A stretch of DNA of 64,000 nt from CAWBUW01 sp963792075 (GTDB lineage: Bacteria; Chloroflexota; Anaerolineae; Anaerolineales; UBA4823), in NCBI GenBank assembly GCA_963792075.1, contig CAWBUW010000012.1:558001-622000 (forward strand), given 5' to 3'. The notes beneath the pieces were generated by a model that was given only the letters and a program-made list of their open reading frames with translations, was not told the origin of the DNA and did no database searches. A program made the translations under genes and the position numbers. Below are positions 1 through 10,301 of the stretch, piece after piece; positions within the stretch are counted from its first letter, which is position 1, and each line of letters starts with the position of its first letter.

Positions 1-2388
<2,388 letters not shown>

Positions 2389-2712
2389 CATGTGATGCGG
2401 AGAAATCGAATTTTTTCTCGCTATTATGGCGCATTCACCATTCTATTTCTTGGATTTATCATCTGCACTATTCAGTTGGTAACGTTCAAAAGCAACCTTG
2501 GCTTCCTCAGCGTTGGCTGCTGAGAGGCGATTCTCATGTCGTTCTGATGACTGCCATCAGAAGCGCTCCTCAATAGCCAACCATCTTCACTTTCCAAACA
2601 AGACGACCCAGCTCATCGCCGGGTCGTAATCCCTTCGATGGAGCTTATTTCTACTTCTTTAAACCTGATCTTTTCTACTCAAACCCGACATTACTCCTTC
2701 AAAAAAGCACCC
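2389..2712 (-). other. Internal transcribed spacer between tRNA-Ala and 23S
   Basis: No gene is visible in this 324-base spacer. On the minus strand it holds a copy of CAACTGAATAGTG (2466-2478). The same motif, in the same orientation, lies in the 16S leader (about 4594-4606), so it probably belongs to an antitermination or processing signal placed before each large rRNA. A small hairpin (arms cgaccc/gggtcg, about 2604-2628) also lies here. Confidence 0.6.
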
Positions 2713-2788
2713 TGGTGGAGATGATGGGACTCGAACCCACGACATCCGCCTTGCAAAGGCGGCGCTCTCCCAACTGAGCTACATCCCC
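2713..2788 (-). tRNA. tRNA-Ala (anticodon TGC)
   Basis: The minus strand folds as a 76-nt cloverleaf: acceptor GGGGATG paired near the 3' end, D-loop AGCTCAGTTGGGAGAGC, anticodon stem around TTTGCAA with anticodon TGC, T-loop GGTTCGAGTCC, and an encoded CCA. It sits in the 16S-23S spacer, the usual place for tRNA-Ile/tRNA-Ala pairs in bacterial rrn operons. Confidence 0.97.
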
Positions 2789-2810
2789 AGGAAAGCCGCC
2801 ATCAGGGGAG

Positions 2811-2884
<74 letters not shown>

Positions 2885-2898
2885 CTACAAGCATTCTT

Positions 2899-2939
2899 CT
2901 TGACAACTGAATAGTGACAGAAAATCAGGCAGTCCTTCT
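2899..2939 (-). repeat. 3' arm of the 16S processing stem
   Basis: The plus strand here (cttgacaactgaatagtg and following bases) is an inverted copy of 4571-4611 on the other side of 16S. The transcript arms can therefore pair over about 40 nt. The differences I see near the core are compatible with G-U pairs. This is the arrangement expected for an RNase III stem that releases pre-16S. Confidence 0.75.
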
Positions 2940-3012
2940 GTGCTCTGCACCGCTGCAGAGCGGACTGTGAGTAGAGCCTCTGTATCATCAGACACAGTGC
3001 TCGGAACTCTAG

Positions 3013-4517
<1,505 letters not shown>

Positions 4518-4570
4518 AAATTCACACATCTTGCGATGTGGTTGCGTCAAAAAGTTTGACAAACTCTCAA

Positions 4571-4611
4571 GAAAGACTGTGCTGACTTTCTATCACTATT
4601 CAGTTGTCAAG
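4571..4611 (-). repeat. 5' arm of the 16S processing stem
   Basis: On the minus strand it reads CTTGACAACTGAATAGTGA and onward, matching the plus strand at 2899-2939. In the precursor RNA the two copies are complementary and would close the 16S loop. It probably also overlaps the boxA-like antitermination region of the leader. Confidence 0.75.
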
Positions 4612-4634
4612 GTTCTGCTAATCGAGCGGGCAGG

Positions 4635-4663
4635 ATTTTATCACCGCCCTCTTGGCCTGTCAA
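4635..4663 (-). promoter_or_regulatory. rrn promoter, proximal
   Basis: The minus strand shows TTGACA (4658-4663), a 17-base spacer and TAAAAT (4635-4640). It is the promoter nearest to 16S, giving a leader of roughly 110 nt. Confidence 0.7.
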
Positions 4664-4821
4664 GGCCTCCGAGAGACTAAATTTGCCGATGTCTTCGCTT
4701 GCTTACATCGGCACGTCCGACCGGCTTTGGTGCTTGCTCAGTCTCAACGCAGGGCGTCTCTCTTCACTTGTTATCGATCTGCCGGTTACCCGGCGAGATC
4801 TCCGTTTCAAGATGCCTGACT

Positions 4822-4849
4822 ATTATACGAGTTTTCGTTTTTTTGTCAA
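4822..4849 (-). promoter_or_regulatory. rrn promoter, middle
   Basis: The minus strand shows a perfect TTGACA (4844-4849), a 16-base A-rich spacer and a perfect TATAAT (4822-4827). It lies in one of two tandem repeat units. Confidence 0.75.
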
Positions 4850-4996
4850 GGCTTTCTAGAGATCAATTTGGCGAAGTTTTCGTTCCTAACTTCGCCTCTT
4901 TTGACGCCCTTTGCTAACGCAGGGTCTCTCTTATTCACTTTTTACCGATCTGCCGTTTCTTCCGGCGAGATCATCTCTATTTCACAGTGCCCGCTG

Positions 4997-5024
4997 ATTA
5001 TACGCTGTATGACTATCCTGTCAA
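4997..5024 (-). promoter_or_regulatory. rrn promoter, distal
   Basis: The minus strand shows a perfect TTGACA (5019-5024), a 16-base spacer and a perfect TATAAT (4997-5002). It begins only 75 bases after the recR stop, so read-through from recR into rrn is also possible. Confidence 0.75.
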
Positions 5025-5098
5025 GAGGAAATTGGCACCAATTTCACCCTTTTTTCAAGTTGTCAGACATTTTTAAGGATTCTCATCTGCTCCTTATG

Positions 5099-5701
5099 CT
5101 ACATCTGCTGCCGCCCCAGCAGCGCACGCAGCAGGGTACCCTGATCCGCATACTCCAGGTCGCCCCCAACCGGCAGGCCGCGTGCCAATCGGGTCACGCG
5201 CACACCCAGCGGTGCCAGCTGCTGCTGCAAGTACATTGCCGTGGCATCCCCTTCCATGCTCGGGTTGGTAGCCAGGATGACTTCGGTCACTCCCCCTGCG
5301 TGCACACGCTGTATCAGCTCACGAATGGTGAGGTTTTCAGGCCCAATCCCATCAATCGGCGACAGCGCTCCTCCTAACACATGGTAACGTCCCCGGTAGG
5401 CGCCGATCCGTTCCACCGCCAATACATCCAGCGCTTCTTCCACCACACACACCACGCTGCCATCTCGCTCCGTGCTGGCACAAATTTCACATTCCGCCCG
5501 GCCGGCTGCGGTAATGTTATAACACACCGGGCAGCGCACGATCCCGCTCTTCAACCCGTTTAAAGCCTGGGCCAGATCCTGGCCCAACTCATCTGGCGCG
5601 TTGAGCAGGTAAAAGGTCAGCCGCGAGGCTGTCTTTGGCCCTATCCCCGGCAGGCGCGACAGCGCATTGATCAAGTCTTGGATCGGTTGTGGCAGCAGCA
5701 T
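5099..5701 (-). CDS. recR: Recombination mediator protein RecR
   Basis: At 200 residues this is the normal RecR length. RecR works with RecF/RecO to load RecA at single-strand gaps. Visible features are a helix-hairpin-helix LPGIGPKTASRL (residues 17-28), a zinc finger with C57, C60, C71 and C74, and a Toprim region from about residue 82, including TNPSMEGDATAMYL near 144-157 and the C-terminal Walker-B-like ARGLPVGGDLEYAD. It lies downstream of ybaB and dnaX on the same strand, the dnaX-ybaB-recR order conserved in many bacteria, and is likely co-transcribed with them. Identification is secure. Confidence 0.97.
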   Translation of the reverse strand: MLLPQPIQDLINALSRLPGIGPKTASRLTFYLLNAPDELGQDLAQALNGLKSGIVRCPVCYNITAAGRAECEICASTERDGSVVCVVEEALDVLAVERIGAYRGRYHVLGGALSPIDGIGPENLTIRELIQRVHAGGVTEVILATNPSMEGDATAMYLQQQLAPLGVRVTRLARGLPVGGDLEYADQGTLLRALLGRQQM

Positions 5702-5725
5702 CGTTAATCTCGCTGAATACCTGCT

Positions 5726-6055
5726 CTAGAAAGGCAAGCCACCCGCCAGCGGGCCCAGGCGCTCCAGCGCCAGGTTGCGCGAGGCATCCAGCGCGCCGTT
5801 GAAGGCTGCCAGCACCAGGTCCTGCACCATCTCGACGTCCCCATCCTTAAGCAGATCTGCATCAATCACTACCTCGGTGCAGCGCTGGTCGCCCGTTACC
5901 GTCACCTTGACCGCACCACCGCCGGCCGTATAACTGACCGTTTCTTCTGCCAGCTTCGCCTGTGCTGCCTGCATTTGCTCCTGCATTTTTTGCAGTTGCC
6001 CCATCATCCCCATCGGGTTCTGCTGCATCTTACCGCCTTTAAATCCCTTGGCCAT
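5726..6055 (-). CDS. YbaB/EbfC family nucleoid-associated protein
   Basis: This 109-residue protein has the YbaB/EbfC pattern: a Met/Gln-rich N-terminal helix (GMMGQLQKMQEQMQAAQAKL), a short beta region (VKVTVTGDQRCTEVVIDADL) and a C-terminal helix. Members are small dimeric DNA-binding proteins that cover the nucleoid. It is placed 25 bases before recR and 31 bases after dnaX, the conserved arrangement, so it is probably translated from the same mRNA. The start is preceded by GGAGGCGAACG, a good ribosome-binding site. Confidence 0.93.
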   Translation of the reverse strand: MAKGFKGGKMQQNPMGMMGQLQKMQEQMQAAQAKLAEETVSYTAGGGAVKVTVTGDQRCTEVVIDADLLKDGDVEMVQDLVLAAFNGALDASRNLALERLGPLAGGLPF

Positions 6056-6085
6056 CGTTCGCCTCCAAAGTTAAAGTCTAAAATA

Positions 6086-7681
6086 TCAGTGAATATCTAC
6101 GATTTCGCCGCCCAGGTCGCGCAGAGCGGAAGCCACCATGCCGTCGCTATCCACTCCGGGCGGAGGGTTGGTGCGTTTTCCGGAGATCACCACACAACGG
6201 ATCTCCACTTCCATATCCAACACCTGGTGCAATACTTTTTGCACCAATTCAATATTGCCAGGTTTCTCCATCTTCTGTCGCAGCACCTCGCCGGCAAAAC
6301 CCAGGGTTAGAATACTTCCGCTCAAGGTGCGCGAACGAGTGGAGTTGATCAAGCTGTACGTGTTCAGGTCCCCCTGCCGGGTCAAGCTCAGAATTTGCTT
6401 CCAGTTCTCTTCTAGTTTGCGGTTACTCTGCGGATCGCCCACATCCATGACCGGCTCTGGCTCGACTTCTGGCCCTGCCTTCGGCTCATCGGATGGGAGT
6501 GTGGTGGGCGGCTGTGAAGTTGGGTGTACCGGGGGCCGCCGCTCGGCTTTGGCTGCTTGGGTTGCCGGACGAATTTCGGCGCTCGTACCTGACTGTACCA
6601 GCGGTTGCGGCCCTTCCAAAGCTTCCACAAAAGCAAGCTCTAATGGCAACGCCGGCATCCAGGTGCGGCCCTCGCTGGCCGCATCGCTGAACAAATGCAT
6701 GCAGCGCACCAAATCCGGCACTCCAAAGGCCAGCGCATGCTGGCCCATGTTCGCCCGCATCTCGGGCGTGGCATCCACCTGTTCCGCACTTTTCATCTTC
6801 ATCAGCAGCAGGCTGCGCAAATAGTCCACCGCCTGCCGGGCGAACTGGCGCGGATCACTGCCAGCATCCAGGGTGCGGTGGATACACTCCAAACCTGCGG
6901 CTGCATCCTTCGCCGCCAAGGCACTAAACAACTCCAGCACGCTCTGGCTGGTTGCCGTCCCCAAAACCGCCTGCGCCATCTCCAACGTGATCTTCCCGCC
7001 CATGGAAGACAACTGGTCGAGCAGCGAAATCGCATCCCGCATCCCACCGGCAGATTGGCGGGCGATCAGCGCCAGTGCATCCGCATCGGCCTGGATTTTC
7101 TCCTGCTCGGCTATTTTTCTTAGGTTAGCCACGATTTCGGGGACCGCAATGCGGCGGAATTCATGCTGCTGGCAGCGCGACAGCACGGTTGTAGGGATTT
7201 TATGCACTTCCGTCGTCGCCAGGATAAACATGGCATGCCGCGGTGGTTCCTCCAGGGTTTTGAGCAGTGCATTAAAAGCCGCCGTAGAGAGCATGTGCAC
7301 TTCGTCAATGATATACACTTTATACCTGCCCAGCGACGGCGAAAAGCTGATCTTATCCCGCAGGTCGCGCACGTCTTCCACGCTCGTGTTCGAAGCAGCG
7401 TCAATCTCGATCAAATCCATAAAGCGGCCTTCATCGACCGCTTTGCAGTGCTCACAGACGCCACAAGGCCGCCTGGCAGCATCCTGCTCCAGGCAGTTCA
7501 CCGCTTTTGCCAGCAAGCGAGCAGCCGTCGTCTTGCCGGTGCCGCGCGGTCCGGCAAAAAGCTGCGCATGCGCCACGCGATCCGCATTGATAGCATTGCG
7601 CAGTGTGGTCACCACATGTTCTTGCCCCGCCACGTCTTCCCATCGGCGCGGGCGATATTTACGATACAGAGCTTGGGCCAT
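6086..7681 (-). CDS. dnaX: DNA polymerase III subunit gamma/tau
   Basis: This 531-residue clamp-loader ATPase of the replicative polymerase has Walker A GPRGTGKT (residues 44-51), a four-cysteine zinc site (C63, C73, C76, C79), Walker B/DEVH (126-129) and an SRC motif near 170. The clamp-loader lid and collar follow to about residue 370. Then comes a Pro/Glu-rich linker (about 370-420) and a small tau-type C-terminal domain of about 110 residues. No obvious Shine-Dalgarno precedes the ATG (CACTCTAACTATG), so translation may be leaderless or weakly initiated. I see no A-rich slippery site for a programmed gamma form. Confidence 0.96.
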   Translation of the reverse strand: MAQALYRKYRPRRWEDVAGQEHVVTTLRNAINADRVAHAQLFAGPRGTGKTTAARLLAKAVNCLEQDAARRPCGVCEHCKAVDEGRFMDLIEIDAASNTSVEDVRDLRDKISFSPSLGRYKVYIIDEVHMLSTAAFNALLKTLEEPPRHAMFILATTEVHKIPTTVLSRCQQHEFRRIAVPEIVANLRKIAEQEKIQADADALALIARQSAGGMRDAISLLDQLSSMGGKITLEMAQAVLGTATSQSVLELFSALAAKDAAAGLECIHRTLDAGSDPRQFARQAVDYLRSLLLMKMKSAEQVDATPEMRANMGQHALAFGVPDLVRCMHLFSDAASEGRTWMPALPLELAFVEALEGPQPLVQSGTSAEIRPATQAAKAERRPPVHPTSQPPTTLPSDEPKAGPEVEPEPVMDVGDPQSNRKLEENWKQILSLTRQGDLNTYSLINSTRSRTLSGSILTLGFAGEVLRQKMEKPGNIELVQKVLHQVLDMEVEIRCVVISGKRTNPPPGVDSDGMVASALRDLGGEIVDIH

Positions 7682-7712
7682 AGTTAGAGTGTATCAGAAA
7701 ATCGTCAAACTT

Positions 7713-7745
7713 GGGAGCAAGGAGAGTAAAGTTCTCCTTGCTCCC
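7713..7745. terminator. Intergenic hairpin between YbjN-like gene and dnaX
   Basis: A perfect 13-base stem (7713-7725 with 7733-7745) has a 7-base loop. On the minus strand it follows the YbjN-like gene, but no T-run follows it in that direction, so it may be a processing or attenuation hairpin rather than a strict intrinsic terminator. Confidence 0.5.
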
Positions 7746-7752
7746 CAAAAAA

Positions 7753-8181
7753 TTAAAAATCTTCTTCTTCCCAGATACTGTTGACCTCATCGCATTCCTC
7801 GACCAGTGCGGTGATCAATTCGGCCAGTTCGGCGCTACTTGACTCCTCCAACGAATCAAGCATCTCGACATGGATGAGTGTGTAACATAGCTGGTTATCG
7901 AACTCTTCCAGGCCCCAAAAGCCCGCCTCGGTGCGCATATTGCGCCGCAGCAGCATTGTAGAAGCCTCATGCGGAATTTCATCTTCGCTTTCAAAAACTG
8001 CCTCGCTTGGCAGTGCAATCTCCACCACATCTTCCTGCAGCGAAAAGAACAGGGAGTATACCGACCCGCCTTCTAGCTCATATTCAATCACGGCCTCGTC
8101 TTCGTTCAGTTCGGACTCTACCCAACCGTTATCTCGCACCAGGTGCTCGATCAAGGTTTTAAAGCGTGTTGTTTCAGCCAT
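7753..8181 (-). CDS. YbjN-like acidic protein
   Basis: This 142-residue, strongly acidic protein has a tail of Glu/Asp residues (IWEEEDF). The pattern of N-terminal helix, five or so strands and a C-terminal helix, with the phrase GFWGLEEFDNQLCYTLIHVEM, resembles the YbjN / type III chaperone-like fold; this is a pattern judgement, not a search result. The start is well supported by AAAGGAG seven bases upstream. Function is unknown; such proteins are often dimeric and chaperone-like. It reads in the same direction as dnaX, 71 bases ahead of it, with a hairpin between them. Confidence 0.8.
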   Translation of the reverse strand: MAETTRFKTLIEHLVRDNGWVESELNEDEAVIEYELEGGSVYSLFFSLQEDVVEIALPSEAVFESEDEIPHEASTMLLRRNMRTEAGFWGLEEFDNQLCYTLIHVEMLDSLEESSSAELAELITALVEECDEVNSIWEEEDF

Positions 8182-8200
8182 TCCGATCTCCTTTGCAATA

Positions 8201-9439
8201 TTATTTGCGGCATTTCATGGCTGCTGGATCGGGGTCTACCGCCTCCAGCCAGCGCCGGTCAAACTCATCCAGGTAAAGCTGCGCGATTTCTACATTCTTT
8301 ACCACCACCGTGTTCTCACTGTTGCTCTCGTCCGCATTTGCGGAAAAGTTTAACGAGCCCGTAATGACAATCTGCCCATCAATCACGATCACCTTGTGAT
8401 GGAATGTCCCCGGATTGCCATCCTGCCGCATTGGCAAACCCGCACAGTACAGCTTGGGTAGCGCGCTGAATTCAGTCTCACTGCCGCGTGTCTCAAAGAT
8501 CCCCTTCACATCTACACCCGCGGCGGCGCGCTTTTCCATCGCTGCCTCCAGGCCATCATGCGTGAACGAGAACGCCATAAAACGAATGCTGGTCTGAGCT
8601 TGTTCGACCAGGGGGATAAGATGGCTGATCACATTATCTTCAGGTGAAAAAAGAATCTGGAGCGGGGTGCCATCCACCACCAGGGACTGATTCATCACCT
8701 TCGAGGGTGATTTAGGGCCCAGTTGGCCCACCCACATCTCACGGAACTCCTGCGTGTAAATCGCCGCCACTTCGGGAGAGTACAAGACGATCACATTGTT
8801 ATTGTTCCGGAAATTATCATTGACAGTGACATTGGTGGAGCCAGTCCACACCACTGCATTATCAAAAATGAAGAACTTATCATGCATCAACGCTCCTCGA
8901 TCGTCATAACGCACTTCAATGCCAGCATCCAGGAGCATGGCGAACTGTTCGCGGCCTTCTTTTGCATCTGCCTCAACCCCATAATCATCATCGGTCAGCC
9001 AGAGCACCTGGACGCCGCGCCGGTGCGCTGCAATGAGCGCTTCTGCCACTGGGGTCAAGTTGAACTCAAAAGCTGCAATATGAATCGCTTGCTCAGCGCT
9101 ATTAATCAGAGCGATCAGGGTCTCCGGAATAGAACCCTGGAGATTATTCGGATCTTTAATCCTCGCCGGATCCGTAAAAAACACATCCCACCAGCGTGTG
9201 ATCGCCTCAGAACCCGGGTTGGGGGTGGAGGGCACAGTCACCACCAGCGGTGTAGCCGTAACCACATCCTGGACATACTGGGCTGCCTCATGGGTTGGCT
9301 CGCTAAACAAATCCAGCGGATCCGCATCCGCGAACAGGTACAAGCCCATTAATATTAAAAGGCTCACAATGACTACAGCTCCCGCGCTCTGGGTGATCAA
9401 TAACTCCTTTCGCCGGGAGGATTTGCTTGGTTGCGCCAT
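8201..9439 (-). CDS. Membrane-anchored phospholipase D-like protein
   Basis: The 412 residues begin with a basic N-terminus, followed by one hydrophobic segment (about 14-36) that acts as a signal anchor. The body carries two HKD half-sites: H186-x-K188 in HDKFFIFDNAVVWTGSTN and H347-x-K349 in HHKVIVIDGQIVITGSLN, each with the following GS(T/L)N. Two HKD motifs are diagnostic of the PLD superfamily (phospholipase, nuclease or cardiolipin-synthase-like enzymes). The catalytic domain would be outside the cytoplasm, so an extracellular nuclease or phospholipase role is plausible. The next gene upstream ends 14 bases away. Substrate cannot be told from sequence. The SD is AAGGA before the ATG. 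Confidence 0.9.
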   Translation of the reverse strand: MAQPSKSSRRKELLITQSAGAVVIVSLLILMGLYLFADADPLDLFSEPTHEAAQYVQDVVTATPLVVTVPSTPNPGSEAITRWWDVFFTDPARIKDPNNLQGSIPETLIALINSAEQAIHIAAFEFNLTPVAEALIAAHRRGVQVLWLTDDDYGVEADAKEGREQFAMLLDAGIEVRYDDRGALMHDKFFIFDNAVVWTGSTNVTVNDNFRNNNNVIVLYSPEVAAIYTQEFREMWVGQLGPKSPSKVMNQSLVVDGTPLQILFSPEDNVISHLIPLVEQAQTSIRFMAFSFTHDGLEAAMEKRAAAGVDVKGIFETRGSETEFSALPKLYCAGLPMRQDGNPGTFHHKVIVIDGQIVITGSLNFSANADESNSENTVVVKNVEIAQLYLDEFDRRWLEAVDPDPAAMKCRK

Positions 9440-9453
9440 GGATTTTCCTTAGA

Positions 9454-10122
9454 TTAAGCGTGTGGGTCCAGGCTGCGGCGCAGACTGGCAATCGCTTGCT
9501 CTGCCGGACGATTCGCGGCTACCATCTCGTGCAAAATTAATTGAACTTGCTCTGCTGCCGGAGGGGTGAAGCGGTCTGCATAGGCCACGGCTGCATTTTC
9601 CAATATTTTTTGCAGCGCTTGAGAGTCCGCTTCCGTGCCTGCCCCCTCCTGACCTCCGGCCCAATGGTTCACGCCACGCAGCATCTGGCGCAGGGCGGAC
9701 AGCCGAGTCGCCATCAGTGCATCGGCATCTGCATCCTCCAGGCCAGCGGTCGCAGCAGCGACCTGGCGAGCACAGGCAATCCCCCAATCCAACAAAGTCT
9801 TAGCTGCGGCATCGTCCAGGTCCGAGGTCAGGCTCTCATTTTCTAACAAGGCCTCAATTGCCCTCCGGGCGCGCTGCTCAACGACTGCGTCCGAAAAGGC
9901 TGAAGCAGTCGCCGGTGAAGCCGCTTGCTGGGGGGGCTGTGCAATCGCTGCCTCGATCGAAGCAGGCTGTGCATCCATTTCCGTCTCAGGCAAATGGGCG
10001 GGAAGGCCAGGTTCCGCTGGGGATGGCTGCGGCAGCAATACCTCTCCTGGAGAATCTTCAGGGGGCAACACTTTCTCTTTTTCGCCGAATAATTTCCGGA
10101 ACCACGATATCAGGCCTGGCAT
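9454..10122 (-). CDS. Hypothetical protein
   Basis: This predicted 222-residue protein starts at MPGLISWFRKLFG, chosen because AGGAGG lies four bases upstream of that ATG. A longer frame upstream lacks such a site. The N-terminal amphipathic helix with FRKLFGEKEK resembles a membrane-surface anchor. A Pro-rich, low-complexity stretch follows (about residues 25-75), then a helical C-terminal domain of about 140 residues (ARRAIEALLENESLTSDLDD and onward). I do not recognise a family. It lies downstream of the kinase gene, separated by a strong hairpin, so it is probably a separate unit with the PLD gene. Confidence 0.75.
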   Translation of the reverse strand: MPGLISWFRKLFGEKEKVLPPEDSPGEVLLPQPSPAEPGLPAHLPETEMDAQPASIEAAIAQPPQQAASPATASAFSDAVVEQRARRAIEALLENESLTSDLDDAAAKTLLDWGIACARQVAAATAGLEDADADALMATRLSALRQMLRGVNHWAGGQEGAGTEADSQALQKILENAAVAYADRFTPPAAEQVQLILHEMVAANRPAEQAIASLRRSLDPHA

Positions 10123-10226
10123 AGCGCCTCCTGTATATGTCTCATCTGTGGGAGTGAAACCACTTATACCACAATTGTACCTTATTGTTTTCTGGTTCAT
10201 TGGGAGTTGCCGTGGCAGAGGGCAAA

Positions 10227-10269
10227 TGTGGGGGTGTTTTGCGGGCTTTGCCCGCAAAACACCCCCACA
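10227..10269. terminator. Perfect 20-bp intergenic hairpin
   Basis: The arms 10227-10246 and 10250-10269 are perfectly complementary around a TTT loop. It stands 33 bases after the kinase stop and before the hypothetical gene at 10122, so it would separate those two transcripts. There is no clear T-run on either side. Confidence 0.65.
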
Positions 10270-10301
10270 CAACCGCAGTTTTTCGCTGTTCCGGTTTAAA
10301 T

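Larger units (their letters stand above)
4518..5098 (-). other. rrn leader region with tandem promoters
   Basis: This 581-base stretch between recR and 16S holds no convincing gene. It carries three promoter-like sites (listed separately), the 5' arm of the 16S processing stem, and two imperfect tandem copies of a promoter-bearing unit. Both copies contain gatctgccg followed by ccggcgagatc and then a -10/-35 pair, and they lie at about 4774-4849 and 4949-5024. Confidence 0.7.

Noticed and set aside
6138..7784. Long antisense frames opposite dnaX
   Set aside because: They mirror the codon pattern of dnaX and show no family match or ribosome-binding site.
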